Assembly: GCF_042186555.1 (NCBI RefSeq)
Contig: NC_133333.1
Span: 219,606,757-219,670,756 of the forward strand
Direction of reading: 5' to 3'
DNA length: 64,000 bases
Source of the DNA: Aquarana catesbeiana
Taxonomy: Eukaryota; Chordata; Amphibia; Anura; Ranidae
Shown piece after piece: positions 41,500-52,876 of this stretch. A program made the position numbers and the translations under genes. The first letter of the stretch is position 1. Each line of letters opens with the position of its first letter. The notes beneath the pieces are model-generated. The model searched no databases. It was not told the DNA's origin and saw only the letters and a program-made list of their open reading frames with translations.

Positions 41500-44250
41500 A
41501 ATAAAAGGTCTGTACTGAATGGGGGAGTTCTGTACTGGGGGAGAGAATTCTGTACTGCAGTGGGGGGGCTGTACTAGAGTGAGGAGGTCTGTACTGGAGG
41601 GGGATTCTGTCTTAGTTGGGAGTAAGCTTAAGGGAGGAGGGAGTAACTTGTTACTGGTTGGGAGTAAGCTTAAGGGAAGGGGTCTGTACTGGCATGAGAA
41701 GGTCTATACTAGAGGGGGATGTTCTGCACTGGGAGGGGGGGTCTGTATGGGGAGGGGGAGAATTCTGTACTGGGGGGTCTGTACTAGTGGGAGGAGGTCT
41801 GCACTGGATGGAGATTCTGTACTAGTTGGGAGAGAGGGGGTCTGCACTTGAGGATGGCTTTCTACTGGAGATGGGTTCTGTATTGGTGGGAAGGGAGTCT
41901 GCACTGAAGGGGTAACTTTGTACTGGAGGAGTAGGGGTTCATACTGGAGAGGGGTCTTTACTGGTGAAGAGGAAGGGCTCTGTACTAGAGGGGGATTCTG
42001 TACCGGTGGGGATGGAGGGGGTTTGAACTGGATGCTGGCTTTCTACTGGAGAGGAGTTCTGTATTGGTGGGGAGGAAGTCTGTATTGAAGGGGGAAATTT
42101 ATACCGGAGGATAGGGGGTTCATACTGGAGAGGGGTCCTTACTGGTGAAGATGGAGGGGCTCTATACTAGAGGGGGATTCTGTAATGGTGGGGAGGGAGG
42201 GAGTCTTAACTGGAAGATGGTTTTCTACTAGAGAGGGGCTCTGATTGTACTGGTGGGGAGAGAGTCTGCACTGAAGGGGGGACTTTGTACTGGAGGAGAG
42301 GAGTTTCATACCAGAGAGGGGTCCTCACTGGTGAAAAGGGAAGGGCTCTGTATTAGAAGGGGATTCTATACTGGTGGGGAGGGAGTCTGAACTGGAAGAT
42401 GGCTTTCTACTGGAGACGGGTTCTGTATTGGTGGGAAGGGAGTCTGCACTGAAGGGGGGATTTTATACTGGAGGAGAGGGGTCTTTACTGGTGAAGAGGG
42501 AGGGGCTCTGTACTAGAGGGGAATTCTGTACTGGTGAAGAGGGAGGGGCTCTGTACTAGAGGGGAATTCTGTACTGGTGGGGAGGGAGGGGCTCTGTACT
42601 AGAGGGGAATTCTGTACTGGTGGGGAGGGAGGGGGTCAGAACTGGAGGATGGCTTTCTACTGGAGAGGGGTTCTGTATTGGTGGGAAGGGAGTCTGCACT
42701 GAAGGGGGGGCATTATACTGGAGGAGAGGGTCTTTACTGGTGAAGAGAGAGGGGCTCTGTACTAGAGGGGAATTCTGTACTGGTGAAGAGGGAGGGGCTC
42801 TGAGCTAGAGGGGAATTCTGTACTGGTGCGGAGGGAGGGGGTTTGAACTGGAGGCTGGCTTTCTACTGGAGAGGGGTTCTGTATTGGTGGGGAGGAAGTC
42901 TGTATTGAAGGGGGGAATTTATACCGGAGGAGAGGGGGTTCATACTGGAGAGGGGTCCTTACTGGTGAAGATGGAGGGGCTCTATACTAGAGGGGGATTC
43001 TGTAATGGTGGGGAGGGAGGGAGTCTTAACTGGAAGATGGTTTTCTACTAGAGAGGGGTTCTGATTGTACTGGTGGGGAGAGAGTCTGCACTGAAGGGGG
43101 GACTTTGTGCTGGAGGAGATGGGTTTCATACCGGAGAGGGGTCCTTACTGGTGAAAAGGGAGGGGCTCTGTATTAGAGGGGGATTCTATACTGGTGGGGA
43201 GGGAGGGAGTCTGAACTGGAAGAAGGCTTTCTGCTGGAGACGGGTTCTGTATTGGTGGGAAGGGAGTCTGCACTGAAGGGGGGACTTTATACTGGAGGAG
43301 AGGGGTCTCTACTGGTGAAGAGGGAGAGGCTCTGTACTAGAGGGGAATTCTGTACTGGTGAAGAGGGAGGGGCTCAATACTAGAGGGGAATTCTGTACTG
43401 GTGGGGAGGGAGGGGCTCTGTACTAGAGGGGAATTCTGTACTGGTGAAGAGGGAGGGGCTCTGTACTAGAGGGGAATTCTGTACTGGTGGGGAGGGAGGG
43501 GGTCAGAACTGGAGGATGGCTTTCTACTAGAGAGGGGTTCTGTACTGGTGGGAAGGGAGTCTGCACTGAAGGGGGGGGCATTATACTGGAGGAGAGGGTC
43601 TTTACTGGTGAAGAGGGAGGGGCTCTGTACTAGAGGGGAATTCTGTACTGGTGAAGAGGGAAGGGCTCTGTACTAGAGGGAAATTCTGTACTGGTGGGGA
43701 GGGAGGGGCTCTGTACTAGAGGGGAATTCTGTACTGGTGAAGAGGGAGGGGGGTCTGTACTAGAGGGGAATTCTGTACTGGTGAAGAGGGAGGGGCTCTG
43801 TACTAGAGGGGAATTCTGTACTGGTGAAGAGGGAGGGGCTCTGTACTAGAGGGGAATTCTGTACTGGTGGGGAGGGAGGGGGTCAGAACTGGAGGATGGC
43901 TTTCTACTGGAGAGGGGTTCTGTATTGGTGGGAAGGGAGTCTGCACTAAAGGGGGGACATTATACTGGAGGAGAGGGTCTTTACTGGTGAAGAGGGAGGG
44001 GCTCTGTACTAGAGGGGAATTCTGTACTGGTGAGGAGGGAGGGGCTCTGTACTAGAGAGGAATTCTGTACTGGTGAAGAGGGAGGGGCTCTGTACTAGAG
44101 GGGAACTCTGTACTGGTGGGGAGGGAGGGGTTCTGAACGGGAAGGATTCTATACTGATGGTGAGGAAGGAGGTCTCTATTGTGGAGGGGTCTGTACTGAG
44201 AAGGGGCTGGGACGTGGGGTCTGTGCTGGAGGTTCTGTACGAGTAAGAGG
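41500..44250. repeat. Large G-rich minisatellite, about 40-bp unit with higher-order period
   Basis: The core GGGGAATTCTGTACTGGTGA-AGAGGGAGGGGCTCTGTACTAGA repeats with variants (TGGAGGATGGCTTTCTACTG, GTCTGCACTGAAGGGG). A block with GATGGAGGGGCTCTATACTA and GAGTCTTAACTGGAAGATGG occurs at about 42150 and again about 820 bp later (42970), so a superunit has duplicated. Glycine-rich plus-strand frames are artefacts. Confidence 0.96.
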
Positions 44251-45169
44251 TTGGGTTACTGAAAAAGCAACAACCTGAAATGTGCTGTTTATTTGTAAAG
44301 TGATTTTATACAAATATTACAAAATAATTTTACAAAAATCAGTTTATACAACAAAAAGAAATTCACCTGACCAAATACAATGTTGCATTCTGCGAAAGAG
44401 GGAGGAGCGTTCCGTAACGTGTTATTTATCAACATAAAGCCGATCTTTATCTGGGACTATTCTTGCAGCTCATAGATGTTCCGTGTTCCATGTTGTATGT
44501 GGGACGAGGAGGCAGCCAGGCACACGCAGCTCCACAGCCAGCACTCAGACATTTGCAGCATTTGTGCGATGAAGCCCCATCTGTGCCGAGTCTCCTTACA
44601 TTAAACTCAGTGAAAAGCGGCATTTTATGGTGAATGTACACAGCGTACCTTCTGCTACATCACATAATTAGAAGCGGTAATAGAGATACATCTGTAGAGG
44701 CTCTCAGGCAGAACAGGCGCTCCGCGTAATAAACAGATTTTTATATCACAGCTCCTCTACAAAGAGATATTCTGTTATGTTGTAAAGAAAATAAACCTAC
44801 GGTTTTTATTTACATCTCCCTCAAGAATAGATGACGTGCTCAGCAAATAAAGAGAGACGGCGCTGCCATGAAGCGCAATTGTGAAAATGTTATAAATTTA
44901 AAGGGGCCCTCCACCCAAAGTGATATTTCAGTTATGAGTGGAGAATGGTGGGCTGAGTCAACTGCTTCTTGCAGTTGAGCTGCATTTTTACTGCCCCCCC
45001 CCCCCCAAGTTGCAAACGGAGCCGGACCAGGATATACACATGTCGCGGCTACAATGCTTTACAGCACAGCAAGAATTATTCTCCCCTCTGGCATTCCGCA
45101 AATGTGACATATCCAAGTGAATGGGACCACGCCACAACCTAGACTCGCAGATGCATTGCGAGCCTAGCT
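44251..45169. other. Unassigned stretch with a C-run; may include a TTAA MITE end
   Basis: Single-copy-looking to 44895. At 44896, TTTAAAGGGGCCCTCCACC looks like a left end of another TTAA-type MITE, but I could not match a right end. A C-run is at 44994-45006. No coding signal. Confidence 0.35.
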
Positions 45170-45570
45170 GTCAAAAAAAAGCATTCAGGATGCAGCAGTA
45201 TTACCTCCTGAGTGTCTGTCAGCTGCGTCTGCACCAGTCTATGAAAGGCGATCCACTGCAGATTGCTCTTCACAGAGTAAAGTAAGTGTAAATGAGCCTT
45301 TAAAGAGACACTCATAATGAGCATTGCAGGTTGGCAAAGCACTGCCTTCTCCTTGCTCTAGGGGGCAGCATAGTGGCTTTGGTGCTCAACCTGTGGCCCT
45401 CCAGGTGTTGCTGAACTAGAAGTCCCATCATGCCTCAGCCTTTGGGAGTCCTGCTTATAACTGTCAGCCTTGCAATGCCTCATAGGACTTGTAGTTCCTC
45501 AACAGCTGGAGGGCCGCAGGTTGAGCACCATGGTTTAGAGGTTAGCACTTCTGCCTTGCAGCATGTGGGC
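45170..45570 (+). repeat. Segment duplicated about 1 kb downstream, copy 1
   Basis: From GCATTCAGGATGCAGCAG through CACTGCAGATTGCTCTTCAC and CACTGCCTTCTCC to GTTAGCACTTCTGCCTTG it matches 46186-46416. Copy 1 alone has the MITE at 45381-45530. The A-run preceding each copy may have helped the duplication. Confidence 0.88.
45381..45530. mobile_element. 150-bp hAT-like foldback MITE
   Basis: GGTGCTCAACCTGTGGCCCT is inverted at the right as GGGCCGCAGGTTGAGCACC. Flanks GTGGCTTT and ATGGTTTA agree at 6 of 8 positions. The duplicated segment at 46186 lacks it, giving an empty-site comparison. Same kind of element as 1-53. Confidence 0.85.
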
Positions 45571-45599
45571 AAAGCAGGGAATACAAATCCATCTCTTCC

Positions 45600-46180
45600 C
45601 CATGGAAAGCACCTAACAAAGTACACAAAAACACTGGCTAGGCACACAGTTTACCCCTTGATCGCCCTAGCTGTTTAACCCCTTTCCAGCCAGTGTCATT
45701 AGTACAGTGACAGTGCATGTCTTTAGCACTGATCACTGTCATAGTGTCACTGGTTCCCGCAAAGTGTCAAGAGTGTCAGTTAGTGTCTGATTGTCTGCCG
45801 CAATTTCACAGTCTCGCTACTAGTAATGGAGGCGCTGATTGCCTCCATTACTAGTATAAAAAAAATCCAGTAATATATACCACATTTTGTAGACTTTATA
45901 ACGTTCACTTAAACAATTAATATACGCTTATTGGGATGTTTTTTACCAAAATATGTAGCAGAATACATATTGGTCTAAATTTAGGAAGACATTTAATTTT
46001 TTACATTTTTTATTGGATGTGTTTTATAGCAGAAAGTAAAAAAAATGTTTTTTTGTTTGTTTGTTTTCCAAAATGTATTTATTTATTTTAGTTTATAGTG
46101 CAAAAAATAAAAAAAGCAGATGTGATCAAATACCACCAAAAGTTAGATCTATTGGTGAGAAAAAAAATCACATAAAAAAA
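45600..46180 (-). mobile_element. piggyBac-like element, copy P4, ends unclear
   Basis: The family landmarks ACCCCTTGATCGCC, CAGTGTCATT, ACTAGTAATGGAGGCGCTGA, AATATACGCTTATTG and ATCAAATACCACCAAAAG appear in the reversed order seen in P3. The TTAA-flanked termini are not recognisable. Confidence 0.7.
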
Positions 46181-46185
46181 AAAAA

Positions 46186-46430
46186 AAGCATTCAGGATGA
46201 AGAAGTATCCCATCCTGAGTGTCTGTCAGCTGCGTCTGCACCGCTCTGTGAAAGGCGATCCACTGCAGATTGCTCTTCACAGAGTAAAGGAAGTGTAAAC
46301 GAGCCTTTAAAGAGAAACTCATCTCATAATGAGCACTGCAGATTGGCAAAGCACTGCCTTCTCCCTGCTCTAGGGGGCAGCATAGAGGCTTAGAGGTTAG
46401 CACTTCTGCCTTGTAGCACGTGGGTCTCAT
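46186..46430 (+). repeat. Duplicated segment, copy 2
   Basis: Match of 45170-45570 without the MITE; small indels (for example CATCTCATAATGAG against CATAATGAG). Confidence 0.88.
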
Positions 46431-46462
46431 TTCAATCCCAGGAAGGACAATATCTGCATTGT
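46376..46462 (+). mobile_element. SINE-like retroposon, 5' part
   Basis: GGGGGCAGCATAGAGGCTTA, then GAGGTTAGCACTTCTGCC, then TTTCAATCCCAGGAAGGACA has the layout of a vertebrate SINE or of a LINE-tail retroposon. It stops at ATCTGCATTGT, where a 1.9-kb element is inserted, and resumes at 48356. Confidence 0.7.
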
Positions 46463-48355
46463 GGTGTCCTTTTATGAAACTGAGATCAGCGGCGATCCCG
46501 AGTCTCACCGCTGATCTCAGCGCTTTACCAGTTTATGAAACTGAGATAATCAGCGGAGAACATGTTCTCCGCTGATTATCTCAGCAGAGTGAGAATTCAC
46601 AGAAACGGCCAGTTTATGAAGGTGCGATCTCCGCACCTCACTGGCGATCTGTGACAGAATTCTCACTTTCTGATTCACCATTTCAGAAGTGGAGAATAAG
46701 AGTGAGAAGCCTGAAACTGGCTGATATTCTGGAGAAAGCAAGAAGTCTTTTGACTTCTTTCTTTCACCAAACAGTCAGAGCACACCTTCCCCACCATTAC
46801 ACACCCCAAAACCAGCAGGATAGGAATTTATAGTGTATATATATATATATTTTTTTAGATGTTCACGTCTCTGGCTGGGTTCACACTTGTGCGATGCGTG
46901 AACCAGCGTGATTCCTGTGCGGGCTTTCACATCGCACCTACATTGACATCTGCGCACCACTGCGGGTGTCAATGTAAAGTTAATGACACCCCCAGATCAT
47001 TTCACAGATCGCAGTGCGAACTATGTAATGGTGCAGGAATCGGATCGCATGGGTGTTCACACCCATGCGATCCGATTCCAGTGCGGACCAAATAAAGGGT
47101 CCTGTACCATTTTGGTGCAAATGCAATATGATTTAGGGCCAGTTCCCACTGCTGCGGTGTCCGAGATCGGATGTGATTCGCACCGCAGTGCAAAATCACA
47201 TCCGATCTCTGTGCGATGCGATTTCAGCCATACAGATAGTATTGCTAAATTTGCATTGCCCTCAGACCAAACTCTTACAGGACCCTTTTTTTGGTCCACA
47301 GCAGAATCGGATTGCATGGGTGTTCATACCCATGCGATTCGATTACTGTCCGAGTTTGCAAATCACACTGCGATATGCGAACTGATTTGGGGGTGTTAAC
47401 TTTTAGGCCCAGTTCACACTTGTGCGATGCCGGACATTGCACAGGCATCGCATGTTATTTGCAGCACACTGCCATTCACATTACATGCAATGTCTGCGCG
47501 GTGCAATATCAGCTGTACAGATAGTATGGCTGATATCCCACCGCATTCGGTGCAAACACGCACAGGACCCTTTTTTCTGTTCGGACCAGAATCGGATCGC
47601 ATGTGTGTTCACACATATGCGATCCGATTCATGTCCGAACTGTCAGTATGCAGTGCGATATGCAAGCTGATCTGGGGGTGTCGTTAACAATGTATTGACA
47701 CTCCCCAGCGATTCGCATATGGCAGTGTGAACTGACATGCGAGTCGGTGCGATGCGGGAACCCGCAGTGGATTCGCAGTGTTCTCGCATCGCACCAGTTT
47801 ATCAATTTTTATGTTTATCTATAATGAAATATATTTTATTTTAATTAATTAATAAATATTTATACTTGTATACTTTATTAAAATTATTTTTTTAATGATT
47901 ATAAATGTATTTTGCATTTATATGAATGGTGTATAGCTGCATTACATATGTGCATTACATTCATTTACTATACACCATTCACATTTAAATAGGGACATGT
48001 ATGATCTTTAAATATTGATAAAAACAATGTTTTTTTTATAATTAGCTTAATGTATATTGTGCAGGGGGAATTTATCTTTATTATTTTATTAATATGTTGG
48101 GGAATAATGTGTGCTGATTTGTGTTAAACTTTTGTATTTTATGGTTCCTCATACTGTAATCCCGCTATATCACACGAGATTATAGTGAGAGGAGCCATTC
48201 TCAGGAGTTCCCGGCGTTTGTAGATCGCTCCTCAACTCAACATGAGAAGCGATCTACACACTTTCATAAACAGGCACTCAGAGGAGAGCGATCTCCTCTG
48301 AGAATGCCTGAGAACTGAAAAGCGGTATTTTACCGCACTTTCATAAAAGGACACC
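46463..48355. mobile_element. 1.9-kb element with GGTGTCCTTTTATGAAA ends
   Basis: GGTGTCCTTTTATGAAA is the exact inverse of the right end (TTTCATAAAAGGACACC), 17 bp. A 3-bp repeat TGT (46460-46462 and 48356-48358) may be the target duplication. Subterminal palindromes (CTGATTATCTCAG type, 46540-46590) and a second TTTATGAAACTGAGAT copy are near the left end. The middle holds a second nested composite. No transposase is seen, so it is non-autonomous. Confidence 0.8.
46871..47795. mobile_element. Nested composite of GGTTCACACTTGTGCGATG MITEs
   Basis: Three left-type ends (GGGTTCACACTTGTGCGATG at 46875, CCAGTTCCCACTGCTGCGG at 47140, CCAGTTCACACTTGTGCGAT at 47409) and several inverted words (CGGATCGCATGGGTGTTCAC, CACCCATGCGATCCGATTC) show elements inserted into or duplicated beside one another. 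Individual boundaries could not be assigned. Confidence 0.6.
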
Positions 48356-48552
48356 TGTGTTTGGATGTTCTCCGTGTTTGCACGGGTTACCTCCCAAAGA
48401 CATGCTGGTGTGTTAATTGTCTTCTGTCTAAATTGGCCTTACTGTATGTGAATTAGGGACATTAGATTGTAAGCTCTTTGGAGGTGGGGACTAATGTGTA
48501 TGTAAAGCGCTGTGTAAATGGTCAGCACTATAAAATGCCTATAATAAATAAC
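48356..48552 (+). mobile_element. SINE-like retroposon, 3' part
   Basis: Continues from 46462: GGATGTTCTCCGTGTTTGCA, CTCCCAAAGACATGCTGG, TTAGATTGTAAGCTCTTTGG, then GTAAAGCGCTGTGTAAATGG and an ATAATAAATAA tail. Joining it to the 5' part across the insertion gives a continuous repeat. Confidence 0.75.
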
Positions 48553-49181
48553 CCGATCTGCTTATTCCACAACTGTTTCTGCTTTTTTAGATGTGCAGAC
48601 AGTTACTAGAAAGAGAATCTACAGATCCATACATGAAGTGTAATCATGAAAATATGGAACAGCAAACTTGTAAAGCTGTAAATGTCTCTTCCAAGTAAAA
48701 AGATGCAGTAAAATCTGCGATGTGAAATCACTGGAAATACGCTGCGGTGTCCCTTTTTATCCAGCTTCGGCTCTGAAGTGGGAAATTTCAGTAAAGTGCT
48801 CCATTTTCTCTGCTGCTGGAGGGATTGAAATCACCGAATAAACTACATAATATACCGGAACAATATAACAATTCAGGAAACGCATATCGCACAATGAGCC
48901 GCCGTCTGTGCAGCACATTTACCTTTTATTACACACTCATATCACACTGAGAAATGTTTCACTCTCTTACAAGGTGCTTCCTATCCAAGTTAGGACTTTC
49001 TGGTTCTTTGACAGTCTGCGGAACGCACTGGTCGCTGCGATCATTCAAGTCTTGAGAGGGAAATTTGAAGAATCTAAAATACCCACACAATATGTCATGC
49101 GCTATTGTGGATACATTTGCACATTTATTGTTGTTTAAATAAATAAACCCTATGTTTTACTGTCAACTAATCTTTGGGGTT
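48553..49181. other. Unassigned stretch
   Basis: Single-copy-looking. The last bases (GGGGTTGATTTATTAA, 49175-49190) are a left-end fragment of the MITE seen complete at 5232-5412. Confidence 0.35.
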
Positions 49182-49195
49182 GATTTATTAAGAAT

Positions 49196-50114
49196 TACTA
49201 TTATTATACACGATTTATATAGCGCCAAAAGTTTGCACAGCACTTTACAATGTAGAGGGGGTACAGCACGATTACAGTACAGTTCAATACAGAAGGGACA
49301 GGAGGGCCCGGCTCATAGAGCTTACATTCTAAAGGGAGGGGGTGGTGGTACAAAAGGTAATCGATGCGGGGAATGATTTGATGGGGGTGGCTCGAGGACA
49401 GTTGTTAGGTGGGTGTGGGATAGGCTTCACTGAATAAGTGAGTTTTCAGGGATCTCCTAAAGGTGGACAGGGTAGGGGCTGATCGGACATACCGGGGCAG
49501 GGAGTTCCAGAGGATGGGAGAGGCTCTGGAGAAGTCCTGAAGGCGAGCATGGGAGAAGGTAACAAGAGAGCTAGAGAGCTGGAGGTCCTGGGAGGAGCGG
49601 AGGGGATGATTTGGGCGATATCTGCAGATGAGGTTGGTGATGTAGCTGAGGGCGATGTTGTGGATGGCCTTGTATGTTGTGGTTAGTATTTTGAATTTTA
49701 TATGGTGGGGTAGGGGAAGCCAGTGAAGGGATTGGCAGAAAGGGGCAGCAGTCACAGATGGATTAGTGAGGTGTATTAGTCTAGCAGCAGCATTCATAAT
49801 AGACTGAAGGGGGGATAGCCTGCATAAAGGTAGGCCATTAAGGATAGAGTTGCAGTAGTCAAGGCGGGAAATAATCAAGGAGTGAACAAGTTGCTTTGTG
49901 GTGTCATTAGTCAGGAAGGGTCGCATTCGGGAGATGTCGCGGAGGTTAAGGCGGCAGGATTTAGCCAGTGATTGGATGTGGGGGCTGAAGGAGAGGTCAG
50001 AGCCAAGGATTACACCCAGGACCCTGGTATGTGTGGAGGGACCAATGGTTGTGCTGTTGATCTTAATGGTAAAGTCATGGGAGAGGGGACCGGGAAGAAG
50101 GAAATATTAAAAGC
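49196..50114 (-). mobile_element. L2-type LINE, 5'-truncated copy
   Basis: On the minus strand it runs from coding sequence (50112) to a stop at 49405-49407 and a 3' tail with AGAATGTAAGCTCTATGAGC, AAAGTGCTGTGCAAAC, TTGGCGCTATATAAATCGTG and ATAATAATAGT at 49196. Similar 14-16 bp flanks (ATTTATTAAGAATT at 49182-49195; ATTTATTACAAGAATT at 50115-50130) look like the target duplication of target-primed reverse transcription. Confidence 0.92.
49405..50112 (-). pseudogene. LINE ORF2 C-terminal fragment (after the reverse-transcriptase core)
   Basis: About 235 codons remain open on the minus strand, from FLLPGPLSHDFTIKIN at 50112 through VLGVILGSDLSFSPHI and MRPFLTNDTTKQLVHSLI (Met at 49924-49926) to FRRSLKTHLFSEAYP and the stop. 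SRLDYCNSILNGLP, QSIMNAAARLIHL and SLHWLPLPHHIKFKILTTTY are the typical order of the C-terminal region in L2/CR1-type LINEs, after the palm with its catalytic Asp pair. Endonuclease and palm are missing, so it is not active. The unbroken frame suggests a comparatively recent insertion. Wild-type function: nicking the target and copying LINE RNA into the genome. Confidence 0.9.
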
Positions 50115-50130
50115 ATTTATTACAAGAATT

Positions 50131-50468
50131 TGCATAGCCATTCACTCAGTGAAAGTGCATGCATATTTCTTGTGTGCGAAGGGACAAAAAACAAACATGC
50201 ATTGACATTATTCTGTGCTGCTCGAATGTAAAATCAATCTTAAACGGAGAATACTGCATTGGGCCACTAGATGGAGCTAAATATGGAATTAGATGGATCT
50301 AAATTCCCATGATATCTAGCTCCATCTAGTGGCCAAATGCAGTATTTTCGAAGTAAAAACAATGATTTGCATTCAATCAGCACCGGATATAGCGTATTTA
50401 CATTTGCTTTTTCCCCTATTCGCACAAAAATGAATGTACATGCACTTTCACTGGGTGAATGGCTAAGC
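50131..50468. mobile_element. Foldback MITE with paired CCACTAGATGGAG words
   Basis: TGCATAGCCATTCACTCAGT and GCACTTTCACTGGGTGAATG arms pair, the inner stem holding GGCCACTAGATGGAGCT (50263-50279) and its inverse AGCTCCATCTAGTGGCC (50319-50335). Relative of 17482-17822. It abuts the LINE. Confidence 0.82.
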
Positions 50469-50572
50469 ACATTTTTTAGAAATGAACACCGTGTGTTTCA
50501 TGACATGATATGCATTGATGATAATTGGGACTGTCACTTGGACGCATAGTGATGGAAAAATCCAAAGTGTAA

Positions 50573-50967
50573 TGCCGTGTACACACAAGCGGACTTTTCA
50601 GCATCAAAGGTCCGACGATCTTTCCGACGGACTTTCGACGGAGTTACTACGGACTTTGGAACGACCTGACTAAAGTCCGTTTGAAAGTCCGTTGGTTTGA
50701 ATGTGATGACGTACGAAGGGACTAGAATAAGGAAGTTCATAGCCAGTAGCCAATAGCTGCCCTTGCGTCTTTTTTTGTCCGTCGGACTAGTATACAGACA
50801 AACGGATTTTTCGATCGGACGAAAGATTTGAAACATGTTCTAAATCTAAAGTCCGTCTGATTTTTTTCGACAGCAAAGGTCCGATGAAGCCCACACAAGA
50901 TCGAATTGTCCGGCGGACAATTTTTCGGACCTTTGCTGTCGAAAAGTCCACTCGTGTGTACACGGCA
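50573..50967. mobile_element. PIF/Harbinger-like MITE, family TGCCGCGTACACACG, copy 3
   Basis: TAA (50570-50572) and TTA (50968-50970) flank it. TGCCGTGTACACACAAGCGG is inverted at the right as CTCGTGTGTACACGGCA. The words AATAAGGAAGTTCATAGCC and AGCCAATAGCTGCCC are shared with 20645-21090. Confidence 0.88.
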
Positions 50968-50970
50968 TTA

Positions 50971-51433
50971 CAGTTGTCACCAGAAAAGGTCTAGAGGGAA
51001 ATTTTCCATTGGAACAACTGTTTTGGTGACAACTCTCTTTCCAACCTTTTTATCCCAGAGGAACTCCTAAAATAATATTTAGGTCTTAGGGTACCCTTAC
51101 TAAGGCCAATTTATCAGGGGCCAATGGCAAAATTGCTCCTTACATTGGTGGCCAGTAGGAAGAATGCAATCCTTATCGTGGTGGTCAAATTTTCACCCTT
51201 ACGGATAGCTAAAGAGATAATTGGTGTCATGCCACTGGCTTTCCCAAGTGGCTATGGTCCTAGAGCAATGCAGGCACCATCAAATGGGAGGTCAATCAGC
51301 CAAAGCTCAGGGAGCCTCTGGAGAACCTTAGGGTTCCACGGGATCCTGTTTGAGAATGGCTGATTCAATTACTTGGGAGAGATTTCCTCTGACTTCCTGT
51401 TGTGTTTCCAACACAGGAAGTGAAGGAATTCCC

Positions 51434-51466
<33 letters not shown>

Positions 51467-52499
51467 CTAAAAAAAAAAAAAGTTTCAACTTACTCCATTC
51501 AAGATGGAAAAAAAAAGTTTTGGCTTTATATGGACTTGAAGAAGTTCTTTCTGTAGAGGATGGCAGACGCAGCTTGACCACAAAGCTATATTTTCTTACA
51601 GTTTTTTTCTGATTTTCTGAAGTGCATCAATAAAGAGATCTAAATGTGTCATATAATTATTTCCCAGCCATGCACAGCGGGGTATATATGTATACTGGTT
51701 CCCTTTAAGCCTGATTTCTGCAGTAATTGGAGTGCGGCTCCTGTGCCGATCTCCTCGAGCCTCTCGTCGTCATACGTTCTGTGTATCTAATCATTAGACG
51801 AGGAGCGCTTGGACTGTTTGAGTGCTTTGGTTAAATTTAGTCTCCTTCTCATCTTTATTTCTGAAGCTTCTCTGCGGAGAGCGCAGACGGCTGGATTGTT
51901 AACTAGAGAGAAAATAATGCACTGCCAACCGCTGTCTACTTGCTTAGTGATAAATATATAGTGGGGAAGTTTTCAAGACTTTACAGATATTGTGCAAAAA
52001 GTTCTTAAGCAGAAAAAAAACAAAAACGTAGAGAAAAAAGCACCCATGAAAGCATTAGCAATCTAAAGTGGTAGGCATCATTAGTACTGGCTGTGATGAG
52101 ACAGGCCAGCCGGGGGCGCTGTTGAGATATATCTCAGGCTGTCCTTATATAAGAGACATTTACCTAATACACAAGTCTGCCTTATATCTGTTGTGTGCAG
52201 GATACTGCTCTACCTATCACCATAGGCTAAGATTTGTGGGAGATGAACAATTACCTCACTACAGTGCGCAGGCTGCAACTTACACTGCGCAAACATCACT
52301 CCAAAAATGGTACCGCTATAGCGGCCTGCGCAGCAATCCTCGTTGCTGCACATACACAGGCTGTACCAGGCGCCATTATGGACTGATGCTCGCGCAATGT
52401 GATTTGAGTTAGAGGCTGCACACTGTAATGTTTATCAATACACTACTTGGCTCCCCAAGACAATGCTGGGCATAATGGAGACACAAGCTGTAATCTGCA
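50971..52499. other. Unassigned 1.5-kb stretch with poly-A
   Basis: A-rich tract at 51437-51481 (two long A-runs). GGAAGTGAAGGAATTCCCCT is near it. The rest has no repeat partner or coding frame that I can support. Confidence 0.35.
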
Positions 52500-52876
52500 A
52501 GCTACTTATGGCCCAGAAAATTGGACGAAAAATACCACTTTCGAAGCGATCGTGCAATAATCGGATCGTTACTACAGAGCTTTCGAGAGCCAATCAGGAC
52601 AGTTTATCTGTTATTATCCGATCGGACAAGCACAAAAATTTTCTCATACATTCTCGCTACAGATCGTGCGATTTTTGTTTAATCAGTACAGTTGTCGTCC
52701 GAAACTACAATACAAATACAGTAAAACACATGACATCAGTTCCGTTTTTTTATTCTGTCGTACCAGAATTTTCGTAACTTTAGTAACCTTTCCATTTTCG
52801 ATATGTGACTAGCATGCAAAAAAAAAAAAAACGGACAATCTGTAATCCGATTTTCAGACCATGTGTATGAGCCATT
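52500..52876 (+). repeat. Dispersed repeat R2, copy 2
   Basis: Direct, diverged copy of 23870-24225. Its right end GTGTATGAGCCATTAATC meets the first units of the 31-bp array. Confidence 0.7.

Noticed and set aside
46431..46440. TTTCAATCCC as a tRNA-type B box
   Set aside because: It lies in the SINE-like repeat without a matching A box or cloverleaf, so no tRNA gene is called.
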